Part shown: positions 1 to 10,942 of the stretch, one piece after another | How positions within the stretch are numbered: the first letter of the stretch is position 1 | Layout of the letters: each line of letters opens with the position of its first letter | Source of the DNA: Rhinopomastus cyanomelas | Taxonomy: Eukaryota > Chordata > Aves > Bucerotiformes > Rhinopomastidae | Direction of reading: 5' to 3' | Assembly (NCBI GenBank): GCA_013400115.1 | Contig: VXBP01003402.1 | Coordinates: 62,001 to 126,000, forward strand | DNA: 64,000 bases | Notes under the pieces: model-generated | What the model was told of the DNA's origin: nothing | What the model saw: only the letters and a program-made list of their open reading frames with translations | Database searches by the model: none | Made by a program: the position numbers and the translations under genes

Positions 1-249
1 GGCTTGTGGTCCTTCCACACAAACATTTTAGATGTTTAAACACCTTTCCAACAGCCTGATACTCACAAGACCTCCATCAGTCCACGTTTAACTCCTACAT
101 TCTTGGCTAGATCCTCTCTTCTGAACAATCTTCATTACGATTGTCCATATCTCTGCCTATATAAAGCCTTCTGCTATGATGGAGTGTCGTGTTAGGGCTC
201 CTACATTTCCTTTCCCCATCTTTTTCTGCACATGGTCTATGCCACTGCA
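1..249. other. unassigned single-copy sequence
   Basis: Moderately AT-rich sequence left of the first CR1 copy. I see no open frame with coding character, no splice-site pair and no repeat. Confidence 0.5.
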
Positions 250-1070
250 TGATCATAGGATCACAATATCCCAGGTTAGAAGGGACCCCAAGGATCGAGT
301 CCAACCCTTAAGCTAAAGAAATCCAGTTTAGATGAGGTGGTACCCTGTCCAGCTGTCAAGATGAGCCTTAAAACTTTCTAAAGTGAGGAATCCACCACTT
401 CCATGGGAAGACCATTCGAGGGTCTGATTGCTCTCTTGGTCTAAAATTCTGCTCTGGAGTCCAATGGGAAGAATCTTCCCAGAAGCAACTTGTACCCATT
501 ACCTCTTGTCTCTTCTACGGGACTCCTTGGGAAAAGGGAGTCTTCATCTTCTTGGCAGCCACCCTTAATTTCCTGGTAAGTGTGGATAAGGTCATCACTA
601 AGCCTTCTCAGGGCTGAACCAACGCAGGTCTCTCAGCCTTTCTTCACATGGCAGGGCTTCTAGTCTCTTGATCATCCTCCTGGACCTTCTCTAGCCTGAC
701 CACATATTTTTGGTCTAGTGGGGACCAAAACTGAACCCAGGACTTAATGTGGGTCTGACCAGCGCTGAGTAGAGCACGACAATGACGCATTTATCTCTGC
801 TGATGATGCCCTTGTTGATGCAGCCCAGCATCCTGCTGGCTTTTGGTACCACTGCAGCACCCTGTTCACTCATGTTGAGCCTGCTGTCCACACAGACCCC
901 CAGGTCTCTTTCTACAGGACTGCCCTCCAGCAAGGTGGGTCTCAGTCTGAGCTGTGTTTGTGGGTTGTGTATTGTCAGATGCAAGACCTCACACTTATTC
1001 CCACTGAACTTCATCAGGTTTCAACTAGCCCGCTCCTGCAGCCTGTCCAAATCTTCCTGAAGTGTGGCTC
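250..1070 (-). mobile_element. CR1 LINE, 5'-truncated, minus strand
   Basis: The left edge carries the CR1 3' end in reverse (a GATCATAGGATCAC tail followed by the complement of the GGTTGGACT-type terminal block). Reading leftward on the minus strand, the frame at 1014-715 is the C-terminal part of the CR1 reverse-transcriptase protein: KCEVLHL, ERDLGVCVDS and LYSALVRP blocks are recognisable. An LQEDLDRLQE block near 1060 marks the approximate 5' truncation. The reading frame is broken further downstream, so this is a dead copy. The 5' boundary is uncertain by some tens of bases. Confidence 0.9.
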
Positions 1071-1549
1071 TCCCTCCCTTCTGGAGTGACAGCTTCTCCA
1101 GTGATGCTTCCGTTGGTTTTGCTAAACAGACCCAGTGCATCAGTACTGAGTGAGCACAGCGAATCTTTCCTTCCTGGGCTGTGCCTGATGGGCTGCATAG
1201 GTACCAGGGGCTGCTCTGAATGCACCACCAGTACATGGCCGGGATGTTTGAGTGCTCAGAAACCCTGGGAAAAATGTCCTCTGCTCTGCCTCCTGCACTA
1301 AGCACACTCCTCTGCACAAACCCTGTTTTCTTTCTGATTTGGGAAAGCAAGAAGACTGCAGGGCTGTGACATACCCGGATCTGCTTCTTTCCTGGATCTT
1401 CTGAACTCCCTTGCCACTCAGATACTGTTTCTTCTCTGTTGGATGAGTAATTCAATAACATGGCCTAGGAACCAGCCAACATGTCCAATAAGGGAACAGA
1501 AGCAATTTAATGTGATTCATGATCAGTCACAACTAAGCAACAAAGCTAA
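1071..1549. other. unassigned sequence between CR1 and candidate exon
   Basis: The minus-strand frame at 1461-1021 runs into the CR1 and is partly its shadow. No independent coding signal is seen. Confidence 0.4.
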
Positions 1550-1555
1550 TTTATT
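1550..1555 (-). terminator. possible polyadenylation signal AATAAA
   Basis: AATAAA on the minus strand begins 6 bases after the TGA that ends the open frame of the candidate terminal exon at 1561-1746. It is only meaningful if that exon is real; AATAAA is also common by chance in AT-rich DNA. Confidence 0.25.
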
Positions 1556-1560
1556 GGCAT

Positions 1561-1746
1561 TCATTGCTGGGAGTAAGGATTCAAGTAAAAATCATAGTCT
1601 TGATTAGACTCGAAGGAAGTAGAGGAGGCTGCAAACTGCTCACAGACATAAAGGAAGGCAAATGCATCCAGGACACTGCACTGCTGGATGAGGAGGTACA
1701 AAGGGTCACATTCCTGCTGCTGCTGTTCCCCTCCTTCAAAGTATTC
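1561..1746 (-). CDS. candidate terminal coding exon of an unidentified gene
   Basis: On the minus strand a good 3' splice site (pyrimidine-rich run, TTGCAG) sits just above 1746. It is followed by a 61-codon open frame ending in TGA at 1563-1561, with AATAAA almost at once. The predicted tail begins EYFEGGEQQQQECD and ends DYDFYLNPYSQQ: acidic, rich in Gln, Tyr and Phe, with a hydrophobic centre (LYLLIQQC, AFAFLYVCEQF). I do not recognise the family. No upstream partner exon could be identified, and a 61-codon open frame can arise by chance. It would belong to a transcript divergent from RIMS4. Alternatives are a lncRNA 3' end or coincidence. Confidence 0.22.
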   Translation of the reverse strand, partial: EYFEGGEQQQQECDPLYLLIQQCSVLDAFAFLYVCEQFAASSTSFESNQDYDFYLNPYSQQ

Positions 1747-1755
1747 CTGCAAGAA

Positions 1756-2415
1756 AGTAAAATAAATTCAGGAAACAAGGTTGAATGTGTAGGGTTGATG
1801 AAGTACTCTGATCTCTTGCTTCTTCCTCATCAGCTACTAAGTGGGGTGAGATAGAAATGGGTGTTTAAATGGGCTTTGGAGGCAGGAAGGTTGTACAGGG
1901 TCAAACCCCTGTTCTGGTGTAGGATGGGTGGTGCCATCTGCGCCTTGGCAGATCCTGAGGATGAATGAGAGAGGACTAATGAAAATATCAGGAAGAAACA
2001 ATCGATGCTTCCCTTAGGAGGAAAATCCATCGTGTTCTTCTCCTGTTCCTTCTACCTTACTTACAACTCAGTAACACTGGGTGACCTTTCTCAGCTTAGT
2101 CATTTTATCAAGGCTGTGAGATAAATCACTGTCCAGTGAAGGAAATGAGCTCAGCAACATTTATAGCAGTATGGGATCTCATGAAATCTTAATTTAGTAA
2201 CGTTTGAGTAAGAATAGAGGCAAATCTACACCTCTGACAGGGACCTGTCCTGCCTGGGAAATGAACTCAACCAAATCCTGTCATTTGCTTTGAGCCTGTT
2301 CTGTAAATGGGCCTAGGGCTCCAATGGTCCTGTCTGATGGAAGTGCACAGAGCTCGTTCATTCAGCCAAAGCTACAGGCAGAGGAAAAAAGCCTATTCCC
2401 TAGGGTGCAGATGAA
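1756..2415. other. unassigned intergenic sequence
   Basis: It would be the intron upstream of the candidate terminal exon if that exon is real. The minus-strand frame at 2030-1830 contains an ATG but shows no convincing splice donor. Nothing else is recognised. Confidence 0.4.
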
Positions 2416-2545
2416 AGAATCATAGAATCATAGAATCATCATGGCTGGAAACGACCTCCAGGGTCATCAAGTCCAACCTTTTCTCCTAGTGCTTAACCTC
2501 TAGACCATATCCCTAAGAGCCGCATCTACCCGTTCCTTAAACACA
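2416..2545 (-). mobile_element. CR1 LINE 3' fragment, minus strand
   Basis: It starts with a tandem AATCATAG-type tail and continues with the complement of the CR1 terminal block (GGCTGGAAACGACCTCC, then TCAAGTCCAACC). Only about 130 bases of the 3' end remain. Confidence 0.88.
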
Positions 2546-2888
2546 GAGCTTCGAGTGGATGCTGTCAGGCCATCTAAAAGCAGGCAGGGCTGTACCCTTG
2601 CTCTTCTGCAGCTTGTCTATGACTGCAGGAGCCACAAAGCAGGACCTGCAGCAGACCATGCTCATCTGACAGAGCTGTCATCTTGCATCTCAGTCCTGCG
2701 GAAGACCCATAGACATCAGGAAGGCAGCAAAGCCTCCATCTGGGCATGGGGTGGCAGCCCCCTCACAATGCCTGTGACCCTCCTGTAGGCACATAGAGCC
2801 TTGCATTTCGTGGCATTAACACAGCAATCATTGTGAAGATAAGGCCAACATCCTGGGAATCCTACCTCAAAAGACCAAAAGCTCTTTA
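2546..2888. other. unassigned intergenic sequence
   Basis: Single-copy sequence between two CR1 fragments. The open frame at 2555-2788 has no family resemblance or splice context. Confidence 0.4.
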
Positions 2889-3304
2889 GAGGGCAAGTTT
2901 GATGAGGAGAGGCTGAGGGAGCTGGAGGTGTTTAGCCCGGATAAAAGTAGACTCAGGGGGACCTTCTGCCTCTCTGCAGCTCCCTGAAGGGAGGTTGTAG
3001 TCAGGTGGGGGTCGGACTCTTCTCCCAGGCAACCAGTACCAGAATGAGAGGGCAAGGCCTTAAGCTACCAGGGGAGGGTTAGGTTGGATGTTAGGAAGTC
3101 CTTCCTCATGGAAAACGTGATCAGACCCTGGAATCGACAGGACACCCCCCAGGACAGGGGTGGAGTCCCTATCCCTGGAGGTGTTTAAGGACAGTCTGGC
3201 TGTGGCCCTTAGTGCCCTGGTCTGGCTGATGTGATGATGTTAGGTTATAGGCTGGGCTTGATGATCCCAAAGGTCTTTTCCACCATCACTAATTCTGTGA
3301 TTCA
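2889..3304 (+). mobile_element. CR1 LINE 3' fragment, plus strand
   Basis: It begins in the CR1 block GATGAGGAGAGGCTGAGGGA, runs through the GGTTGGATGTTAGGAAGTCC segment and ends at AATTCTGTGATTCA. It belongs to the same 3' subfamily as the copies at 22316, 26482, 50181 and 54692, recognised by the TGGCTGTGGCCCTTAGTGCC block and, in most copies, GATGTTAGGT. The ORF2 remnant is frameshifted and not coding. Confidence 0.9.
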
Positions 3305-6300
3305 ATGACAAATTTATGCTGCAGCTGCCAAGATTTTAGAGCCAGAAGGTAGAAGATGAAGCAAACTGTGGGCTCTTGGGCAAGTGACCCCATACTGCCC
3401 AGGCTGTTTTGCTCTTCTAGTCTTCAGAGGACTGGTGTTATTGTCCTTCCTAACACATTCCTTTGAGGCTTCTCTACATGCCCACTTCTTTCTATGCCCG
3501 TACCCTTGTGGTCTTCTCCACACACGCACTTAAATAATGGCAGAAATCAGGAGAAACATTGAAGAAGGCATGATGCCACCATTCTCATGATCATCTCTAT
3601 TTGTCATATCCACCATCAATTATGTCTTGCTTGTGCTGGACTTTATCCAAAAATATGGGAATATGGTATTCCTCACCAGAGGGAACGCACAGTACAGATT
3701 AGGGTATGATGCAGCAGATGGGGGTGGTCCAGACTGGCAATGGACCATCATTCTCTTTTGGATTGTCTGGCTTTTGCTGTGGTGGAAGATTTCTCTGGTC
3801 CTGGGCAGAAGGCAGCTCCAACAACCAACCAACAAACGAGACCCTCACTCGCAACACAGCAAAGATGGAGCTCTTGTAGTTGGCTCTGCCCAGTGACAGG
3901 GAGAGGATTGCTCCCCATAAATGGGGAGCTGGCTCTGCCAGTTGAACTCCTGGCTGGTGGGATGCGGCTGTTAGGAAGCCTGGCCAAATGTCTCAGAGAG
4001 CTTGTGACGTGGCACTGCCTTGCCATCACATGCATGCCATCTGCCACCTGCTGTCCCAAACACAGCCTGAATGCAGAGCTAAAAATTAGCTTGATGAGAC
4101 TGAGGCCGCTAACAAACACCACCCCACAAAGGAGAGCTGAGCACAGTCTTTGAAATACTGCAGCATCCTGCAAGTTCTGGGGCCTGAGCATCTCCCATGG
4201 CTGAAGTCAAGGTCTGAGCTGCTTTCCCAGCACCCAGCTGGTTCATACAAGCACCATCTCCATGAAGGAAATGGCTTCATCTTCTGTGGCTTTACCACTA
4301 CCAAAAGTTTGAGGAAACTTCCAAGCAGGGAGGAGGCATCCAGGCCTGTGCTCTTGATCACAATAAACATCATTAACTCTGTGCTGTATTAGAGTGGGGG
4401 AACGTGTGAGTGTGTCAACCCTCACACCTTGGTCAGCTGAGGCGGGTTTGGAGCACAACCCCTTGCTCTATTGGACTGATGCTCATCTGCAGCCTGGACA
4501 CCCCTAGTTGGCCTATGAGATGCTGCAGGGCTGTTTGTCTCCTATCCACAACTTGGCCAGGAGATCACTAGTCCCAAGTGCACAAGAAAACACGGAATTG
4601 GTGTTTTCTTTCTGTCAGGCCAGCCTGTTGGGTTCTTCATTGCCCAGTACAACACCCTCAGAGCTAGAAAAATCTGCCATCTTAAAAGGAAGCATGAACA
4701 TGGGATGTTTCAGATTTTAGTCTCCCCCTCTTCCTTTCGTCTCCCAGTGTTTTTGTTGTTTGAAACAGCCATCTGCTCTGCCTACCCCAGGGCTCAGCTT
4801 GGCATAATAACATCTCCGAGCCATACTGGGCACTGGGAAGCCATGAGCCAGCAAAGTCTGTGGGCACCAGGATGAAGAAACCTCATGGGAACTGAGTGAA
4901 AAAATAGCAGGCCCAGCCTAATCATCCTCTTGGAGCCCTCCCTTTGCTTGGGAAGCTGAGTCTGGCAGCAGCGGAGAGAAGCTGCTCTGGGTTATCGCTG
5001 CTGCACGCAGAGCAAACCTGCGCCTGGCAACTTGCTGGATTCCCAGGCTGCTGGGCTCCTGCTACCCCTCAGCTCAAATCCAGAGACTCTGCAAGAACAG
5101 AACTGCTTACTGATGAGCTCCTTCCCAGGAAGGAAAGCGCGGCTTTATAACAGAGCTCCTATTCTCTGGGGTGTCGCAGTGATCAGCTGCAGCCCAGCAC
5201 CACCACAACAACCCCAGCAAAGCCCAGGGCTGCACTGTAGTCAGCAGATGCTGGACAGAAGTCGCTGGCAGCTCCAGAACTGCCCCTCGCCTGACCCGGA
5301 ACAAACTGGGACTGGAGTGCAGCTGCAGGATGCTGATAACGTGTTGCACTGCTTTGTGTGAGCTCCACAAAGCAGAAGGCATTTAGCCCCACGACTCTTC
5401 TTGGATGTCAAGTACAGCCTGGCCAGTAAAACAGGTTCCTTCCTGGCCAGGGGAGGGCGAACTTAAGAGGAGCCAAGCGGTCAGGTAGCAGAGGTCAGGT
5501 AGCAAGATGGCTTCTTGCAGCACAGGGTTGAGTTCCACCATGCAGAACGTTTCCCCTCCACCCTCAGGAAACAGGGACTGCTCCACTTTTTCTCTAAGAA
5601 GTTTCTTCACTGCAGTGCTGCCAGCCTTTAGCTAATGAGCCACCTCAACTCTAGAAGCTCTGGAGAAGAAAGCAAATTATTGCCAGCTTTCTTTGAGGTT
5701 CCTTTAGGAGGAGTCCAATAAAGCACAAGAATAGATCTGATCTGCTAGAAAGTGGGACTTTTCCTCCCTCAAGCTCATTCTAACAACTGCAGAGCAGGCT
5801 GCAGCCTGGGGACCTACCCGCACCCACCAGCCTGCGGAGAGGAGCCTAAAGGAAGGAGGAGGATCCTCAGCTCTGGTCTAGCACTGCTTTGAAACAGCAG
5901 AGCTCCTGGAGTGCAAAGGGCTGCACAATTCTGGTCTGATGATCTCCTGGTGGGTGTTGGAGCCGACCAGATAGACATGAACCCTGTTTCATTACTCTCC
6001 TGTGTTGTGAGTTTTGGAGATTGCTGCCCTAAACAGTTGGCCTAAACAGAAAGGAAAGTTTAGAGCAAACAAGAACATGGTGTGAGCAACAGCAGACTTT
6101 TAAAGAGGGACCTGGGAAGTTGAGAGCTCTCTCAGCTAACAACCAGGGCTGAATGGGGGGGGACAGTGACAGGGGCAACTCCACACATGTACAGGATACT
6201 CTCTGGCCCAGGAAATCTCACCTGAGCTCCTGGGAGAGGCATCCACGTAATCCCATGTTTACAAAGTGCCCACTGGGGTGTCTGCCTTTGCAAGGGAAAC

Positions 6301-6470
6301 AGGCTGGGTTGGGGTGCCTGGCTGCCCACAGCACTGCACAGGTGGGGAGGGCAGGAAACCGAGAGCAAATATCCTGTTCAAATACCAGAAGACAGCATGA
6401 GATTACCTGAGCTGGGAGCCAGCCAGGACTCCAGGAGTAACACTGCTGCATAAGCAAAAGAGCTGACAAG
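3305..6470. other. intergenic sequence without recognised genes
   Basis: Moderate-GC single-copy DNA. Overlapping open frames on both strands around 3740-4190 and 5030-5390 look like chance frames: they have no domain, the opposite strand is equally open, and no convincing splice-site pair is seen. An AATAAA near 4360, followed by a GT-rich stretch, could be a poly(A) site, but nothing upstream supports a gene. Confidence 0.45.
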
Positions 6471-6475
6471 CAAGA

Positions 6476-6515
6476 GGGAGGGAGGCAGGGAGGGAGGGAG
6501 CTGGGAGGAGGTGGG
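6476..6515 (+). repeat. G-rich tract with G-quadruplex potential
   Basis: Seven GGG runs lie at 6476, 6480, 6488, 6492, 6496, 6503 and 6513, with loops of 1 to 7 bases. This satisfies the usual G3+N1-7 quadruplex pattern on the + strand. It resembles a decayed GGGA simple repeat. No nearby promoter is recognised. Confidence 0.7.
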
Positions 6516-8370
6516 AACCAAAGAACTGAGGGTAGACTCTTTTTTTAGGAAGGCAACAGCACAACAACTCTGCCCTTCACTGGAGCTTGGATCCAGTGTG
6601 GATGGAGAGACATGGCCCCAGCACTACTTCCAAAGTCTTCCCCAGCCACTCCACTGGGGCTGGGATTTGCCCAGGGGATGCTACGGCCCAGGTACATCTT
6701 GTGTGATCCCTCACTGCTATGACCCAGCCATAGCTCCTTGTGCTTGTGTCCCCATGAACCCCACTGGGCCATTTACACTCCACGCCATTCCCAAAGTGGT
6801 TTAGCAGCCACACCTGAAAGCTGCTGGAATGGCTCATAAGGACCTAGAGCCAAACCAGGCCTAGGAACTGCTGAAGAAAAGTGCAGATGGATTGGAGCTA
6901 AATACTTGAGGAACACAGCAGGGAGTCATAATCTTCAGCTCATGGTGAGAACCCACCGCTATGGGAGCAGGGCTGGGCAAACAGTGCCGGGTGCCTGCAC
7001 AGACCGATTCACAGTGCTTCCAGCCTCATGTCTGTGATCTTGGGCAGAGCAGGATGAAACCTGCTGATTCAGACTTCTCCAGCCACTGCAAGGCTCTCCA
7101 GCTCCAGCCTGGGCTGTGCCCTTTAGCTCCATGGCTGGGAGCTGTTTGATGCTGGGCTGGTGTTTCCATCAGCAAAGTGACATCCCAGGGGTCTGCACCA
7201 GGGTTAAATCTTTTGTGCTTTCTGAGGGAGGCTGTGCTGGAGTCTTTGCTGAGGAGCCTCTCGGATTGATCCAAGCCCTCTTGGCTCAGTTTTGTGTCCA
7301 CACTGAAGGAATCTCGATATGCACAGGATGATGATGCTGTGCCATTTTCTTAGGACTCTGATGGCTTCCCTTGGTTCCTGCCGGGCTTCACCCTCCCAAT
7401 CTCAGCAACTCAGTTTTTGAAAGGGTGGCAGTTACGTGGCTGGAGAGTTGGACCAAGAAGCACTCTGAGGCATCAGCCTCATGGGGCTGACCTGGTATAG
7501 CTGACAGACAAGTGCAGTCTGGTTGACCAGGCTTCTTCATGGAGAACACCCTCACCCTGCAGAACTTGATCCTACAACCCCCCTGTGGCAGAGGAGCCAC
7601 TGTCTTTGACTGAGATATGGGACCAAAGCTATTCCTGGCAGTGCCTGGGGCAGGTGGGCTGTAGAGGACGTGTGTTAGGATCCAGGATTTACTATCAGCC
7701 TTGAACTTCTTTGTCTCACTTGGGATGTTGCAGCTGGTGTTTAACTGATGCACTGATGCAGAGGCCAGTCGGGTCTCCTGCATTCCAGTGGCCTCTGAAG
7801 CACCAGGCTATGCATTTCCCTCTGCAGAGCAGCAAGCAGCCACCCCGTCTGCTCCTTCCCAGCCATATCGCTGAGTATCCCATCTTGCTTTTCAAGAACA
7901 ATTTTTCTCCTTAACCAGCAGCCCCAAGTTTCAAAGTTAATTGGGGCTGGTGAGGTATAAATAGATGCTGGGCCAGATGGAAACTCTGTCATGATTTATA
8001 GCTAGCTGAGCCATCACATGTTCCTCTTGTTCTCTGAGCAAGGGCACTATTAATTACAACACTGCCCAGGCAGATCGCAAGGGAGGTTACGACAATGGTA
8101 GTCAAGCTGAGGACTTAAATATAACTGGGCTGTGACGTTTTGCTGAGTGAGCGAGACACAGTGGTTCTGTGATTCTGTGACCTGCCTGTTGCGGAGCACA
8201 GTGCTCAGGGCTTGTCTGCAGCAAGCCCAGGGCAGCAGGTCCTGTAGGGAGCTCTGAATAGACAAAAGCAGTGTAGCTGGTTCTTTGCAGCAGCTGTTCC
8301 TTTGCACAGGCAAAGTGCATTAAAGCCAAGGGCTGGGGCTGTTTTCTCACTGCTCACCAGCAGCTGCTAT
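6516..8370. other. intergenic sequence without recognised genes
   Basis: Single-copy DNA. Short open frames occur on both strands without domains or splice context. Confidence 0.45.
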
Positions 8371-8505
8371 GAGAATCATTGAATGGTTTAGGCTGGAAGC
8401 AACACTGAAGATCATCTAGTTCCAATCTCCCTGCTGTGGGCAGGGACAGCTCTCTCCCACTAGAACAGATTGCTCAATGCTCCATCCAGCCTGGTCTTGA
8501 AAAAG
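8371..8505 (-). mobile_element. CR1 LINE 3' fragment, minus strand
   Basis: It starts GAGAATCATTGAATGG and continues with the complement of a CR1 3' end carrying the CTGCTGTGGGCAG block. It is the inverted, diverged partner of the plus-strand copy at 8750-8978. Confidence 0.82.
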
Positions 8506-8749
8506 AAGAAAAGAGCCCATGTTGGAGGCACTTTCTCATGGGTGCAGATAGAACAGAGAATTGAAATCAAGCTTCATCCTCAAGGCTTCTCTTACAGTGA
8601 TTTCTCATCCCTGTGCCTGTGCTTGGGATATGCTTCTTTATCCTGAAACAGATCTCAGAGGAATGAAAAAGCTCTTGTGTGAGTCCAGGAAAGGGAGGAC
8701 TGGGATAGAGCAGCAGGATTAGTAATCCTTGGTTAACTGAATCTTTTCC
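8506..8749. other. spacer between two inverted CR1 fragments
   Basis: About 240 bases of single-copy sequence that would form the loop if the flanking CR1 arms paired. No gene is seen. Confidence 0.5.
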
Positions 8750-8978
8750 TGAGGATTTTACTTAGGAAGAAATCCCTCCTTGTGAGGGTGCTGAGGCCCT
8801 GGAACAGGCTGCCCAGGGAGGTTGTGGCCCCTCCATCCCTGAAAGTGTTCAAGGCCACGTTGGATGGGAATCTAGGCAACCTGGTCTGGTAAGGGATGTT
8901 GCTGCCCACAGCAGGAAGGTTGGAACTGGATAATCTTTAAGATACCTCTTGACCCAAACCATTCAGTGATTCTGAGAC
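8750..8978 (+). mobile_element. CR1 LINE 3' fragment, plus strand
   Basis: It contains CCTGGAACAGGCTGCCCAGG, then GTTCAAGGCCACGTTGGATG, and ends in CATTCAGTGATTCTGAG, which is a CR1 3' end. It shares the CTGCCCACAGCAGG block with the minus-strand fragment at 8371-8505, so the two are the same subfamily in head-to-head orientation. Confidence 0.87.
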
Positions 8979-10403
8979 TGCAGCCAGTCTCTCCTACCAG
9001 CTCCCCTCACAGCACAAGGCAAGCTAAGCCCTGGGAAAGGAGCATTGCTCTTCCCTGGTCTGAAGAAGCCCATGGGATACAGGATGGTGTGAGCACCCCG
9101 TTCCACAATCCCTGTACTCCTCACTGCAGCTCCAGCTGGATGTGGACAGGCATCACTCTGGGGATTGTTGTCCAGGCTGACAAGGAGCTGGGGAAAGGGT
9201 TGGGAATTGGCTTCTTCTCAGCCTTTCCAGGGAGGATATGAGGATCAAAGGACTTTGTGGAGATCATCTAGAGAGCCTGGCACTGCAGCAGGTCTCCTGA
9301 GTTGCAGGTCTCCTGAGTTTCAGGCCTCTTTTCATCTCTGCCTGTTTCTCCTTGTAGCCCACACTGAAAACATCGACTCTGTTATCCGTTGTGAATTGGG
9401 GTTCTGCCAATTACTGGAAGAAAATGAAGCCCGGGGCAAGGGGACTGACTGCTCCTCCCTTTTCCCAAGCCCTTTCTGCCCAAGGAACAGATTGCCCACC
9501 ACTGATGAAGCCAACAGTTCAAGAACAGTCTGCAGCCATCCTGAATTTTTTGGGACCTGCTGCTCAGTAGTGAAATGAGCCCATGAGCTACAGTCTGCTC
9601 TTGCTTTCAGAAAGCATTGACCTCTCACATGCCCCTCTCTGTGTAGCCTTCAAAACACACAGAGTTGTCCCACAGTACTATCAGACACAGGGAAATCTTT
9701 TCAAAAGCTTCCTTGGGAACTCTCTGCATCACAAAGTGAGGAAGCCGTGCAATTACAGAGCCATGATTTAAGAACTTAAACCCCAGCTAAGCTCAATAGA
9801 AGGTATCAGACTCACAAACAATATGTAGGGAGAATTTAATTCCACAGAGACTGCAGTTACTTGAGGGGAGAGATTGTGTTTGGGATTAAGAGCCAAATTG
9901 CTGTACAAGTTCTTATTAAATCTCTATATTTTCAGCCATACCCTTATTATGGCTGCTTTGGGACAGAAGCTTGGTTTTATGATGGGCATAAATGCCCCAA
10001 AAATAGTGTGGGTTCTCTGAAACAGACAGGACAGGAACAAAATGGATTTGAACCTTATCGGGACTGCTGACTACTCAGAGCTCACATACAAGCATTTCAT
10101 TAAGGCAGGCAATTCTCCAGAAAGCATCAAAAGGGAATGAAAATTTGCCTGGTATTCCTAAACCCCAGAGAAGCCCTGAGTGAACACATACAACTCTCAT
10201 TGGGAACCCTTCCCCACACTCACAAAGGGCACATCTGTTTTGAACTGATCTCAGTATTAACAGACTGCTGAAACATTCACTGAGGAAAGCAGCCTCCTCG
10301 GTATCCTGCTGCTCAAGAAACCAAAGCCCAGCTCCTCCTCTGGGGTGATGGGTGGCCAGTAATGTTCTTTGCAGAGATCTGCCTGTGCCCTGGTGACTGC
10401 ACC
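8979..10403. other. intergenic sequence without recognised genes
   Basis: It contains a perfect 16-bp tandem duplication at 9288-9303 and 9304-9319. The open frame at 9165-9578 lacks any domain and has an open antisense frame, so it was not called. Confidence 0.45.
9288..9319. repeat. 16-bp perfect tandem duplication
   Basis: GCAGGTCTCCTGAGTT occurs twice, back to back and without mismatch. It is a small recent slippage event in single-copy sequence. Confidence 0.85.
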
Positions 10404-10880
10404 ACAGAATCACAGTATCACAGTAATGATAAGGTTGGAAAAGACCTTAAAGATCATCCAGTCCAACCTAAATCCAAATAAACCCAGTAAACCTAACATC
10501 TAACATCTAGATCATGCTGCTCAGCACCTCATCCAGCCTAACCTTGAACACTTCCAGGGACAGTGACTCAACCACCTCTGTGGGCAGCCCATTCCAAAAC
10601 CTGATCACTCTTTCAGTGAAAAATCTTTTCCTAATGTCAAGTCTAAACCTCCCCTGATGGAGCTTAAGACTATGACCTCTTGTCTTGTCTCCAGTAGCCA
10701 GGGGGAAAAGACCGACCCCTGCCTGACTACAACCACCTTTCAGATAGTTATAGACAGCGATAAGGTCACCCCTGAGCCTCCTCTTTTCCAGGCTAAACAA
10801 ACCCAGCTCAGTCAGCCTCTCCTCACAGGGCTTATCTTCCAGCCCCTTAACCAATTGAGTTGCCCTTCTCTGGACTTGTT
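10404..10880 (-). mobile_element. CR1 LINE, minus strand, cut off by an assembly N
   Basis: The left edge has the reversed CR1 tail (CAGAATCACAGTATCACAG). The minus-strand frame 10854-10507 is a well-preserved C-terminal segment of CR1 ORF2, with CEERLTELGLFSLEKRRLRGDL, LDIRKRFFTERVIRFWNGLP and VFKVRLDEVL visible in order. The copy stops abruptly at the single N at 10881, where a CR1 would normally continue, so the remainder is probably lost in the gap. Confidence 0.93.
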
Positions 10881-10942
10881 NGCAAATTTGCTCATTTGAA
10901 GCAAAGTATCAATCATTTGAAGCATTTGAAGAAGTATCAATC
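10881..10942. other. single N plus short local duplications
   Basis: An N at 10881 is followed by three CATTTGAAG units (10893, 10914, 10923) and two copies of AAGTATCAATC. The combination of an N, a truncated repeat and local duplication suggests a collapsed gap or a mis-joined contig end. Confidence 0.6.

Noticed and set aside
3748..4191. 147-codon minus-strand and 137-codon plus-strand overlapping frames
   Set aside because: Both strands are open over the same interval with unrelated, featureless translations, which is typical of chance frames in moderate-GC DNA.
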